The notes under the pieces were generated by a model. The model was given only the letters and a program-made list of their open reading frames with translations, made no database searches and was not told where the DNA came from. Shown here one piece after another: positions 11,953 to 22,916 of a stretch of DNA of 64,000 bases (its first letter is position 1; each line of letters starts with the position of its first letter). Source of the stretch: Halichondria panicea. Lineage: Eukaryota; Porifera; Demospongiae; Suberitida; Halichondriidae. The translations under genes were made by a program, and so were the position numbers. The stretch covers positions 964,001 through 1,028,000 of the forward strand of contig NC_087389.1 of the NCBI RefSeq assembly GCF_963675165.1, read 5' to 3'.

Positions 11953-12091
11953 CAGAGTGGACGACGATAGTGGAGACAGAACCAACGCTAAGATTGTCGA
12001 GAGACTCATGCCGGACAAAGACTACTACCTCCAAATACAAACATTCAAACCAGAGGGAGGAAAATTTGAATTTTCAATTACTTCTTGGTAG
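9365..12091 (+). CDS. Metzincin-type zinc metalloprotease with C-terminal PPC-like domain
   Basis: Seven exons: 9365-9530, 9846-10055, 10387-10562, 10809-10939, 11129-11430, 11566-11710, 11956-12091; 421 residues. The zinc motif HEFGHALGLIH is at 158-168 (HExxHxxGxxH) and is followed by EHQSP. The Met-turn SIMHY is at 223-227. The region before it (DVRVAFNDGAGSWSYIGTDS) matches the strand that precedes the active-site helix in M12A/ZnMc-type peptidases. A Gly/Ser/Thr/Pro linker (about 255-320) leads to a domain with ELLIRFHTSKDD, CDMILALLGPNDYTK and DYYLQIQTF, which looks like a bacterial-type pre-peptidase C-terminal (PPC) domain. Odd: the N-terminus (MEDPILPPSSAPILP) is not a signal peptide, so either it is cytosolic or an upstream exon is missing. 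Substrate unknown. Confidence 0.85.
9557..9744. mobile_element. Palindromic MITE, family A copy 2 (metalloprotease intron 1)
   Basis: Inverted ends taccgtatagcgggtatatt ... cctgctatacggta, with inner arms tataaattttcgcg / cgaaaa. Same terminal sequence as 8235-8442 and 57747-57974 but with different internal bases. No coding capacity. Confidence 0.75.
10138..10173. repeat. Perfect 14-bp inverted repeat (hairpin) in intron
   Basis: tagaccaagggctt at 10138-10151 is inverted exactly at 10160-10173, with an 8-base loop. It lies in intron 2 of the metalloprotease gene. Too short for a typical microRNA precursor; probably a small palindrome of unknown origin. Confidence 0.6.
11061..11127 (+). repeat. 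(CA)n microsatellite at splice acceptor
   Basis: About 65 bp of CA repeat fills the 3' end of metalloprotease intron 4, right up to the acceptor (acatacag at 11121-11128), in place of an ordinary polypyrimidine tract. A second one at 11901-11950 does the same for the last intron of this gene. Confidence 0.9.
11901..11950 (+). repeat. (CA)n microsatellite before last metalloprotease exon
   Basis: About 45 bp of CA repeat ends five bases before the acceptor cag at 11953-11955. Confidence 0.9.
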
Positions 12092-12280
12092 CTCAAATCC
12101 AGGACACTGTGTGTATAGAGACAGTATGTACTGTATTATGTTAGTTGGTAAATGTACGTATTACATATGTATATGTGAATGTGTGAAAATCAGTTATGGC
12201 GTTGGTGTAAGGTTATGGTGTCATATCAATCAAAGCTTATATTAATTTATAAATTGTAGAGCTTAAATCGGTCAGTGTTT

Positions 12281-12440
12281 CATGCATGGTGCTCCTGCAC
12301 AGCATAGGTATGCTTAGCAACTAGCCCTCCGGAGGGTTCATGCATGGCCATGGTGCTCCTGCACAGCATAGGTATGCTTAGCAACTAGCCCTCCGGAGGG
12401 TTCATGCATGGCCATGGTGCTCCTGCACAGCATAGGTAAG
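12281..12440. repeat. 64-bp tandem repeat, 2.5 copies
   Basis: The core tgctcctgcacagcatagg recurs at 12290, 12354 and 12418 (period 64). Each unit carries gcttagcaactagccctccg and a small ccctccggaggg palindrome. Confidence 0.9.
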
Positions 12441-12441
12441 C

Positions 12442-12536
12442 TTAGTCTCATGAATCAGCCGCCGTTCCTTTGGAAAGGAACAGCGGCTGATTCATGAGAC
12501 CTTTGGAAAGGAACGGCGGCTGATTCATGAGACTAA
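12442..12536. repeat. Long perfect palindrome with third copy of the arm
   Basis: A 30-bp arm at 12442-12471 is exactly inverted at 12507-12536. A further inverted copy with one mismatch (cagcggctga instead of cggcggctga) at 12472-12501 sits between them. Arm key bases: tctcatgaatcagccgcc. The sequence can form alternative hairpins. Confidence 0.9.
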
Positions 12537-12718
12537 GGTAAGCTTAGCAACCAGCTCAGGGTTCGTGCATGCAGGTTTACAGGTTTGGCTTTCATTTAAA
12601 AGAAGTGTGGACATAAATTATGTTCACAAGTGCACACAAAGAGAAAAATGGAGGCTAGATAATTAAGTTGATTAATAATGAAAAACAAAAAAATCACTAA
12701 ACAGTAAAATTATTTTGG

Positions 12719-15700
12719 CTATTGTTCTGTATTGACCTCTAGTGGTGACCCAGGAGTACCCACTGTATCTGGAAGAAGGGGAAAACAGATTATACAGCAA
12801 TTCCCCAAATCGTTGCTCTATATACACATGTACATTTTTAAGGCCTCAGACCACAGAGCTAGTGAAAGGCATATATCACACCACACCACACAGACCGATT
12901 AAAATGTAGTTACCGAAGGAGTGGGTGGTGTTTTGGGAGGAGTTTGAGTCGCTCTGCTCCAATAGACTGTGCAGGGGGGTGGGGTTGGCAGCGTACAGCA
13001 CAGGGGAGTGGGGACGTGCAAACGCAAACTCTTTCTGAGGCGGTACCTTTCTCGTACCAACCTTCAGCTTTTTGCTCAGTCTACGAACTATCTTCCCGTG
13101 CGACTGACTCTATAATAATACACAGACACAGACAGACAGGCGGTGAGTAGGTGTGGCACATGTACAGTAGAGGATATAATAACAGACACACAGACATAGA
13201 CAGGCGGTGAGTAGGTGTGGCACATGTACAGTAGAGGGCCTTACCTCCGAGCTCACTCGCTTGGTACCCTCCACTAACAGTTTGGTGAACTCCAGTCTCA
13301 ACTTCTGGCGAATCTGTAGCAAGTAAGAATTCATACATAATTGTATTTAATGGAGATATACATGCAGTTTTATACAAGTACACATTGTACGTACAGAAAC
13401 ATCGCTTGTACAGAATGTACAGAACAAAAAAGCATGAAAGCTTAGAAAAAGACCTTTCAAATGGTGTCATCAAAGTTCATATTTGAGAGATAAAAGTATT
13501 TGCCAATTTGACCGTACCATGGATTATAGCCCATGGTCCGAGGCCGAAAAATGACAAATTAGGGACCTGATAAAATTCTGGATTGAAATACATCATTTGA
13601 AAGGTATTTTCCTAAGCTTTCAGAAAATCATAAACATTTTGACATTGGATCAACTGTACTGAAGTTATGGCTGTTGAAAGATGTTCAACTACACCCCCAC
13701 CCCCTCCGTTCAATCAATTTCTTTCAGCTGCTATAACTTAAATTCTGTCGATCCAAAGTCAAAAATTTTAGGATTTTCTGAAAGCTTAGAAAAAGACCTT
13801 TCAAATGGTGTCATCAAAGTTCATATTTGAGAGATAAAAGTATTTGCCAATTTGACCGTACCATGGATTATAGCCCATGGTCCGAGGCCGAAAATGACAA
13901 ATTAGGGACCTGATAAAATTCTGGATTGAAATACATCATTTGAAAGGTATTTTCCTAAGCTTTCAGAAAATCATAAAAATTTTGACATTGGATCAACTGT
14001 ACTGAAGTTATGGCTGTTGAAAGATGTTCAACTACACCCCCACCCCCTCCGTTCATCTTTCAGCTGCTATAACTTAAATTCTGTCGATCCAAAGTCAAAC
14101 ATTTAGGATTTGCCTGTGTTTGCTTTAATTATTTGAGGGCGGCCCCTTGTGGAGACTGATTACACACCTCAGGGTTGGTGAGAGGTATCTTGAGAGCCAG
14201 TGCCAACTTTTGATGGTCATAGTCGTTGTCCAGAGCAAACACTCCGCCATGCACCCCACTCTCCGTCAGGTTGGCAGCATAGTCCTTGAGACCGATGGAC
14301 CCCACCCACAGCATCACATGATCTGTGCCCCACACTAGGACATCTGCACAAGGGCCGGGAAGGGGATCACATGAGGTTAGGATGTAATGTATACGTGTGA
14401 TAGATTACACACGGTGCAGTACAAATATGAGCATACCTTTCATTGTCTTAACATCAACTTTAGATCTTCTGTCTTCCAGTTCCTGGAGAGGAAAGAGACA
14501 AACTAACTGATAATGCATACTTAAATAGAAAATTCAAATACATAGAAAAATAGTAGACCCCGAAAACAGTCCATACTATAATATTCATTAATAATGGTAA
14601 AGAACAGCTACTCGACCAACATACCTTTCTTCTGTAGTCCAGTTTCTTGAGCACTGAGATGCCGTACTGCAAGCTGTTTCGGTGCGCGGCATCCACCATT
14701 TTGAGAGCTGTTCTCAGGTCCTTCTTGGTGAGGTGCTCCAGCATACGCGCATCAACCAGACACATCTTGAACAGCTCCTGTGAGGGCAAGGCAGGTGAAC
14801 ACGTGAAACCGTATTCTACGTATCATAGCAAAACATAGACAAATTCAACAATGCTATATACGTGTATCATGTACAGATAGTATTACATGTACAGGTAGTG
14901 TACTTCTTGCAGTACACGCAGTACATAAATAATAGTTAGACACTGTTTAGGAAGTTTATACATGATTTAGAAATTGTTTTCGCTTCAACTTCTAAATCAT
15001 GTGGAAACTTCCTAAACAGTGTCTAAGCATTTTAGATCATAGCAACCATGAGTGTTTAGCCAATCAGATTTGAATGTTCTTATCTAATCTTTGCTACATG
15101 ATTTTCTAAGTGAAGTACATGATTTTCTAAGTTGGATAGAACACTTCCTTTAGCCAATCAGATTGCAGTATTTATGGCAAACATGATCTAAATAATAGTT
15201 AGACACTGTTTTGGAGGTGTCTATGGGATTTAGAAGCCCAAAGGCACTGATTTAGTATCCCGAGCGTAGCGAGGGTACTAAAGTGGCTGAGGGCTTCTAA
15301 ATCACATGGACACCGACAAAACAGTGTCTAACTCATTTAGATACTAGTGCGCATGCGCAAACTGCTCGACTACAATACAATTACTTGACAACGGAATACT
15401 AGGTATACTAAGTAAATTTGCAGGTATACTAAGTCCCATAGTATACCTGCTCTGAGGCACTTTTCCTATGTACTTCCCATGTAGATCTTATCAACTAGTG
15501 TATAGAGTATATACACACAGTTACCTTGTACTGTGGGAGCCCTAGACTGGGCAGCCAGTAGTCTCCCACCCACTCATGAGCCATCTCACCAAAAAGAGAG
15601 GTCTGGAGAAAAACACATTTACATGTATGACCACTGTACCAAACCAAACAGCTACACATTCTAGTCTGGCAGGGACACATTACAAAACTGCTAGTCTGGC

Positions 15701-18700
15701 TGTACACACCACAGTCTGACTCACCGTGCGACGCAGTTTGTCAGAGGAGGTAGTTGAGACGATCTCCTGGACAGCCAGTCTCAGCTTGAGTCGATGGAGA
15801 GAGTTAGTGATCCCAAGCTCTTGTTCTAACTCAGAATCTGATGTGCTCTGTGGGTGGGCATGACAATGGACATGAGATATACTGTTTGGTTAGGGAATCA
15901 TAGACAGAGACGAAGCAGCTAGCCATTTACACAAGCACTACAAGTCTGCAGCTTAGTTGACAAGAATGCAGCTTCTTTCTAAAGCCACACATAACATTCC
16001 CGAGGCTGGTAGCAAGGCATATCGACCATTTAGAGAGATGTACATTCCACTACACAATGTAGTTAGTTGACAAGAGTGCAGCTTCTTTCTAAAGCCACAC
16101 ATAATGTACACATTGTAGATCCTTGTTAGAGAGATGTACACTCACTACACCAGTCATACATACAGCCAGAGAGCACATACGAGCATCAATCGATTGCCCC
16201 CCCCCCCACACTTACTGCGAGAGTCTTGCCGCTCTGTAGACAGTTTCTGATGGCAGCAATGTACCAGAAGGGAACACCCACCCACACCTCCAGCCATGCC
16301 AGGAGGGTGTGTCCATCCCACTTGCTAAACGAAATCCCTCGCTCAAGGACAGAGGTCAATAGCTCACTCCTGTACACAAAGAATAGACAGTGATACTTTT
16401 ACCATGCCACGTATAATGGCTACTAAGTCTCATACACTGTTAATGCACTGTACACATGACTAACAGACTACACCGTTTGAGGGGTAATTAAGTCGGCCTG
16501 ATGATGATGAATGACTCACTTCCTCTTCCTGTCATCCTCCCTCTCCTCGGAGCTCTCCAAGAGGTCACTAAAGTCGACAGAGTCTCGCATCAAAGAATTG
16601 TCACCGAATCGAGCAGCTGCAACAAGTACATATGTAAGTAATACATCACCATGACAGTATAGAATGCATCCTCAGCAATATTACTACTACACACGCGAGT
16701 AGCTATGGACAGCACAACATACACAATGTCTTCTTACACAGTTAGCAGTTCATGTACTACAAGGTATAGATATCCATGACAGCACAACTACTACTCACCT
16801 ACGTGTGTTACCGGGGCGCTGGCTCGTCTAGCCTGGTGCTTCTTGTGGCTCTTCTTTCTAAACAACTTCCTGAAACTGCTCCGATGTCGCAGTCCCTTCT
16901 TACCCACTGAATCGTTACTGGAGGCAGAGCTTGATGGAGAGACGTGCTCGGGGCTGGGAGCAGTGGGTGTGTTCACTCGATAGAGAGTGGCGGAGGGGAG
17001 GACGTCAGGACGATACTTGTTTTTCTTGGTGTTACGGGGGACAGGCATCGAGGAGTGCTGTGTGTGTGTGTAGGGGAGGGGGCGGCATAGTGAGATGTGT
17101 GGGTGCACTGTACTAAACACATTGTTGCTAAGCAAGGGCTTGAGTGACGATGTGAAGTACAATTTAATAGTGATTCAAGTGCTGCAAGATGCAGTGTAGT
17201 GACATGCTAACAACACCAACAGCATCTTACTGGGAAGGTCTCCATGGCAGAGGAAGTGGCCTGGTAGGTCCCGTCTGACATGCTCTCCATCACACGATCA
17301 AACTCACTCGCCTCAGACATGTCCCCACCCATTGACCTGAGCAAAGAGGAGGGAGGGAGGGGATTAGAACAAGCAGTTAGTAGCAGGGAATACATGGTAC
17401 ATGCATGTACAGTAAACGCAGTGTGACTTACACCAACTGTTGGTCTAGTCTTGATACTTGGTTCTCGAGCATAGAGACAAGGTTAGTGACGTCCCAGTCC
17501 TCTGAGGCATCCTCCAGAGCAGCTGGCTCCTTGTGTGCATCCTACAACAACAGCACAGAGGTGGAGTATCTAGGTGACTATCTCACATAATCATTGCACA
17601 AGGCTATTATAAGTACCGTACATATGCCACAGCACAGTCGCTTTTGTGGAAGGCTATCAGGTATGTTTAGTGAACAAGAATGCTACCCACATCACGTATG
17701 TGTACTAAACACAGAATACTGCCAAGCGTGCAAACATGCAGCCTACAGTACATGTACCTCACCATGCAGCCTACAGTACATGCCACTCACCATGCAGCCT
17801 ACAGTACATGCCACTCACCATGCAGCCTACAGTACATGCCACTCACCATGCAGCCTACAGTACATGCCACTCACCATGCAGCCTACAGTACATGTACCTC
17901 ACCATGCAGCCTACAGTACATGTACCTCACCATGCAGCCTACAGTACATGTACCTCACCATGCAGCCTACAGTACATGTACCTCACCATGCAGCCTACAG
18001 TACATGTACCTCACCATGCAGCCTACAGTACATGTACCTCACCATGCAGCCTACAGTACATACCTCACCATGCAGCTAAATACCACTCACCAGCAAGGGG
18101 CTCTGTCTGTGGTTCTCTACGGCTGTGTCCAGGTCGGTGAGCTGCAAGGACTTCCTCATCACAGGACTGGCTCTCTTGGACCTCAGCTCAACCTTGCTGG
18201 AGATGCCATTACACTCCTGTAGCAAGACACACACACACACACACATCAATGACATGGTTGTAATCTTACACCTAACCTTGGGGCTCAACAACTACAGAAT
18301 GTACTGTATTATGGCTAGACAAAAGGCGGTAGAAGATTTGTAGCTAATTAAGAATGGTATGCAAAATGGACAACAACAGCTAAATGGAAGGCATAGTGTC
18401 ACCTTGAGCCTATTGAGTTGTGCCCGCAGTCCCTCGCTCTCCTCTTTGAGTTTGTTGTTAGTCTGTCTGGTCAGAAAGAGCTCGGCCTCCATTGTCTCAG
18501 CCTTGTCCTTGTACTGCGTCTACACACACACACACACATGTATAGGAGAACAGTTGAATGTCTACACCAATACACACACACACGGGTCAACTGTACCTTC
18601 TCATCGACCAGCTGCTTCCTCTCGTTGCTGTACGTCTGAAGTCTCTCCCTCGACTCTTTGAGCATTCGGTCGACGGCTGACTGCAGCTGGCTAATGTTGG

Positions 18701-20052
18701 ACTCATTGATACTCTCCTTCTCTATAGCCTGAGGGGACATGTACACACGGTCAATTCCATTCATAAAGGTTGGTGTTAATGGTCACTGAGGCTTGAAGTC
18801 CAATTTAAAACTAACTACATCATGCCTAATCATGATTATGGCCTACAGATGTTGTGTCCGAAAAAGATATCTGCCTACAATGAGAACTCTTCAACCCACG
18901 TGGGCAGTTAGCTAACGACAGGTTTTCACAACAACTGACCGCATTGAGCTCCTGTTGTCTCTTGTCCACCTCCTGTTGCAGTTGGTCAATGACGGACTGT
19001 GCTGTGCCCTCCCTACGCTCTGCCAGGCTCAGCTCCTCACTGTGATTAGCGAGTACCTCATTCTTGGACCTTAGCTCAGTCACCAGAAGCTCCTTCTGTT
19101 TGAGCTCGGCCGACAGACTGGTACGTTCCTCTTGGGCCTATGGGAGGGGGGGGGGGGGGGAGATTTTCAGATATGAGTTGCTAGGGAGCTAAATTATGAT
19201 TAAAAAATGGTGTGTTTAGATCAAAGATGATCATGACAGGCCCAAAACACACACACCTTTGAGTGCACATCTGTAATGTACTAAACAGAGACCTAACTAC
19301 GTGTAAGCAATGGACACCTGGTATAATCACCTTGATAGAGTTCACCTCCATGGCTGACAGATGGTCCTGGAGGTGTTGGTTTTTGTCTCTGAGGATGGCT
19401 AGCTCCTTTCGTGACTCAGCCAGGTGGGACTCCAGCAGGGGGTCTACCTTGGGGGCGTGGGAGCTCTGTGGGGGGGATACATGTAAGTAAATCATTGACA
19501 CACACACACACACGCACGTACCTCAGCCACCATTTTCTTGTTTGCATTCTTAAGTCTCTTGATCTCAGTTAGAGCCATGGCCAACTCATCGTCCAACTCC
19601 TCCACCTTCTCGGCAAACTCATCTCGCAGGTGCATCATCTGTGTGGGGGGTAGATGCAGGGGGTGAAGGAGGTAAAAGCAGTGTGTGCGTACAGTACCTC
19701 CTCTAGTTGTGCATCCTTCTCGTCCAGACTGAACTGGAGATCGTCTATGGCCTGGTCACGTTCCTCCATGAGAGCCTGCTGTTCTTTAGTCAAGCTCACA
19801 TTGTCATAGAGGGTGCTCATGCGAACTGACTGCCTCCGCTGATCAATGTAGCGTTTCATCCGTTTGTTTTCGTCTTGAAGGGACTTCATCTGTAAGCACA
19901 GAGGTCGTAAAGAGCGACTAAATACAACTCCAACTCTACCTCTTGGTTTCCTAACATAAGCTCATCTTCTAGCACTGCGATTCTGTCCTGTGCTGTCCTC
20001 AATCGCTCCCGAACCTAACAGTTCAAATCTGACATTAAAAACAACCACACCA

Positions 20053-20089
<37 letters not shown>

Positions 20090-21793
20090 CAAGCTCCTAC
20101 AATGGTACACATACATAGTCACTTGACCACCTCACCTTTTCATCGAGTGCCTTATGATGGTCAAAGAGGGACTTGAGAGCTTTGAGGACCTCTGTCTCTG
20201 AGCTCACCCCAGCATTGCTAGTTTGCCTCTTCACCACTGTCATTCGGAGGGACCTCTCGTGACGGGCCACCAAACATTCCAGGTGCTCCAGTAGTAGCTG
20301 TAGGGGAAGACGTACGTCAGTACACAGTAGTAGTACACAGTAGTAGTACACTGTAGCAGTACACTGTAGCAGTACACTGTAGCAGTACACTGTAGCAGTA
20401 CACTGTAGCAGTACACTGTAGCAGTACACTGTAGCAGTACACTGTAGCAGTACACTGTAGCAGTACACTGTAGCAGTACACTGTAGCGGTACACTGTACT
20501 TTTTGTTTGTGCCAGGTGAAAACACAAGTGTATACAGTACATTCACATGTATGCAGATTAGAGAATTTGGCATGTACACCACTGTACACACACACACACA
20601 CACACAGTCCAGTCCCATAGCTTACTCTGGTGTTACTTCTCTCTGACTTCAGCTCATCGATCTGCTCCTCTTTCTCTGAGAGTCTCTCGCCGACAACTGC
20701 TAACTCTCTGGCCAAGTTAGCAAACCGCTGAGCGATGGGCCATCGCCGTATATCCTCTGAGCTCAGTCCCCCTCTTCCCATCTGTAGGTCCTCCAGCAAT
20801 CCCTTGAGGTGGTCCTCCTCCTGGAGAGGGCAACCAACAGGTTAGTGAAATTTTCTACAGTACATTGTACAGTATAACTATACAGATGTATACAATAACA
20901 TTACATAATGTTTGAGGGGGAAATTGAGACGAGCAATTTACATACAAAAGGGAAACTAAAAGCACAACACACACTGTCACAAGCTACATTAGGAATGTGT
21001 AATATATTATTGCTACTAAAAATAGCTGAGGAAGGATTGCACAAGGGAAGCCTAAACATGGAGAGATGTCACAATACCCACTGAACTAGTGGTTGCTAAG
21101 AGATTGGAGAGCACAATAACATTGTGTTGGCTACTATAAATTTCATTTTAGTGCAACAGTCATAGCCAATTACCAAGATACAATTTTGATTCCAAGCAGA
21201 AAAGGTGAGCAAAGAAGTGTTGCAGCCATCACTTACACACACAAACACAGCCCAGCACAAAGAAGGATGCAATATCCCATTACTAGAAGCCATTGTTGCA
21301 CAACACTTTGCTAATTGTATTGCATTACAGCTAGCGCACCAATACACAAGCAATGTTGGTGGAAGCCATCAATCAGCTCAATACAGATACACAGAATGAA
21401 TAACCAGTACTGGCACTACATGTATCTTAAAAATAACCTCTAGATGAGACAATCGCAAGTTCTTTCAATAGAATATCCGCCATATGGCACAGTTCAGATG
21501 GTGAACTGTGCCAGTATCTGGATATTGGCATAGCGGTTAGATACTGGCACAGTATGGAGCACCCCCCCCCCAACACCTACCTCTGGCATGAGTGCTTGCA
21601 GCTGTCTCATGAGTATCTTGTTGTCGGTCTGCACATCGGACAGCTGCTTGGTGGCCTCCTTGTATGATTCCTGACTCTCCCTGAGGCTCTCCATGAGTTT
21701 GTCTCTCTCCTCGAGCATGCTCATCATCAGCTGCTCTAGTTTGGACCCCTCCTCTTCCGACTCGTCCATAATGGTCGGTAATACTTCACACAT
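12719..21793 (-). CDS. PPFIA: Liprin-alpha scaffold protein
   Basis: 24 coding exons (minus): 21793-21581, 20820-20626, 20297-20136, 20014-19940, 19889-19698, 19638-19522, 19465-19331, 19137-18940, 18728-18597, 18519-18403, 18216-18091, 17541-17432, 17336-17231, 17057-16799, 16616-16520, 16369-16216, 15847-15725, 15602-15525, 14777-14625, 14482-14437, 14343-14168, 13313-13245, 13109-12914, 12768-12719; 1092 residues, closed frame. The N-terminus [15 protein letters not shown] and FEQLM-like [16 protein letters not shown] are typical of liprin-alpha, as are [20 protein letters not shown] and the coiled coil up to about 560. Three SAM domains follow: SAM1 ([19 protein letters not shown], about 745-837), SAM2 ([11 protein letters not shown] ... 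[15 protein letters not shown], about 838-914) and SAM3 ([14 protein letters not shown], about 930-988). In bilaterians it organises presynaptic active zones and binds LAR-type phosphatases and RIM. Confidence 0.96.
13435..14115. repeat. 344-bp sequence duplicated in tandem (liprin-alpha intron 21)
   Basis: Copy 1 starts at about 13436 and copy 2 at 13780, both with gaaagcttagaaaaagacct. They are nearly identical, apart from a few substitutions and a short deletion near ttcaatcaatttctttcag. A partial, diverged copy lies at about 36490-36595 (ttaggattttctgaaagctt), so this is a dispersed repeat family. No ORF. Confidence 0.9.
14926..15345. mobile_element. Two related inverted-repeat elements (family C) in liprin-alpha intron 18
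   Basis: Element 1 (about 14930-15030) and element 2 (about 15194-15336) share the terminal bases aatagttagacactgttt, inverted at the far end (aacagtgtcta). Arms are 40-50 bp (gatttagaa / ttctaaatc). Between them is a direct repeat (agccaatcagatt at about 15059 and 15154). The structure suggests nested or tandem MITE insertions. No coding capacity. Confidence 0.75.
15954..16102. repeat. Direct repeat pair in liprin-alpha intron 16
   Basis: Forty bases (key part gcagcttctttctaaagcca) occur at about 15954-15993 and again at 16063-16102 with one mismatch, 109 bp apart. Confidence 0.8.
17730..18075 (-). repeat. 28-bp minisatellite containing donor-like sites
   Basis: About 12 copies of a 28-bp unit (catgcagcctacagtacatg plus tacctcac or ccactcac). 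Because 28 is not a multiple of 3, all three plus-strand frames stay open; these ORFs are not genes. On the minus strand each unit reads gcatggtgag followed by gtac or tggc, i.e. a 5' splice-site-like motif. The array starts 15 bases downstream of the real donor of liprin-alpha exon 11 (18090). Confidence 0.9.
20054..20089. repeat. (CA)n microsatellite, liprin-alpha intron 3
   Basis: Thirty-six bases of CA repeat, 46 bases downstream (minus strand) of the donor of exon 3. Confidence 0.9.
20325..20495. repeat. 12-bp minisatellite in liprin-alpha intron 2
   Basis: At least 12 near-perfect copies of gcagtacactgta. Long artificial ORFs with repeating Tyr/Cys/Thr/Val arise because 12 is divisible by 3. 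Confidence 0.9.
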
Positions 21794-22380
21794 CTCTAGG
21801 CTCTGTGGGGGGTGGATCATATGACGTGTGTGGGGGGGTTATATAATATATAGGGGGAGAGGGGTTAATGTGATGTACAGTGTGCTATATGCTTGGAATG
21901 CTATTAAGAGGACGGGATGAAATGCTTTCATGTGTCTGAAAAGGAATGGTATCTGATTAGACAATACGGCATACTAACAGGCAGCATCTCTCTTAGTTAC
22001 TATTGTATAGGCCATGGTCAGCCATATGCTAACACAGGTTAGCAAGTAGGCATCACACATAAGAACAGACATCTACATACAATGGAGTAGGTCACACTGT
22101 ACGTAACACGTTTTGTTTCCTGCCAGTTAAAGTTTTAGAATGTGTGTGTGTGTGTGTGTGTGCAGTCATGCATAGATTAGCTACACCTGTACCCGTCAAC
22201 TAGACTACACTGTACTATGACTTTGTATACACTCACTCCTTCACAGTAGCAAACTCTCATTTATACCAGCTAGCTACCATACTCGTACTACTCAAGTCAT
22301 AATATTATATCAATCACCTACACATGTACATTTACATGCACCATAGTGGTACGGTAGATCTACGGCAAAGTTGAACTCAC

Positions 22381-22452
22381 CTTGTATAATATTCTGAGCT
22401 TGGAGCACAATGTAGTCTAGTCGTAACTCTCTGTCTGCTCTGTTTCTATTAT
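22381..22452 (-). other. PPFIA: Non-coding 5' exon of liprin-alpha
   Basis: Minus strand: acceptor ccccacag before 22452 and donor gtgagttc after 22381. It precedes the coding exon, whose acceptor is at 21802, nine bases before the ATG. Another donor-like site (cggtgagt, at about 22557-22550) suggests a further upstream UTR exon. Inferred from splice signals only. Confidence 0.5.
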
Positions 22453-22552
22453 CTGTGGGGACAAAAAGGCTCTCAGTGAACTACACCATCCTGACTCTCT
22501 ACCAAGAACCAATGACCAGCTTTCTCATGCAAATTACATTATTCAACTCACC

Positions 22553-22916
22553 GTATCATGGTCCTTACAGGCATAGTGTTCTCACAATGTTGACACTGGG
22601 TACAGTGGCTTTACAAGTTAATTAACTAAAGCAACATGCAGTTTATAAGGTGGTACGGTCGGTCGGATGTAGAGAAAGTTGCTTATGAGTATTCATTTGG
22701 CATGTGAGTATCGTGTGACTAAATTTTGCTGATGTGTGTTGTTCCAGTAGATTCTTTAGAGATTAGAGAGAAAGAAGCGTGTTTTCTGTTTTGGCCTATT
22801 TTGACACTCCTATAGAAGGTAGGCGAGTGTATGGAGTGTCCGTATGTCATACTCAATACAGCTTCTTGTATTATAGGTGAATTCTAGTCGAATTTCTCTT
22901 CAAATTCTGTCTCAAC
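22553..22916. other. Divergent spacer, liprin-alpha / RNF38
   Basis: Promoter and UTR space for two divergent genes. No TATA box, known motif or ORF could be supported. Confidence 0.5.

Larger units (their letters stand above)
12092..12718. other. Convergent intergenic spacer with repeats
   Basis: This spacer separates the metalloprotease and liprin-alpha 3' ends. It holds a 64-bp tandem repeat (12281-12440) and a palindromic repeat (12442-12536). The rest is AT-rich with no supported gene. Confidence 0.7.

Noticed and set aside
17730-18075. CRISPR-like array (28-bp direct repeats)
   Set aside because: Units are directly adjacent with no spacers, in a eukaryotic intron.
17594-18222. Three overlapping plus-strand ORFs (134-180 residues) with repeated Met-Gln-Pro-Thr-Val-His and similar
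   Set aside because: They are the three frames of the 28-bp minisatellite inside a liprin-alpha intron, with no coding signature beyond the repeat.
20240-20799. Minus-strand ORFs rich in Cys/Thr/Val/Tyr
   Set aside because: Product of the 12-bp minisatellite, plus read-through of liprin-alpha exon 2.
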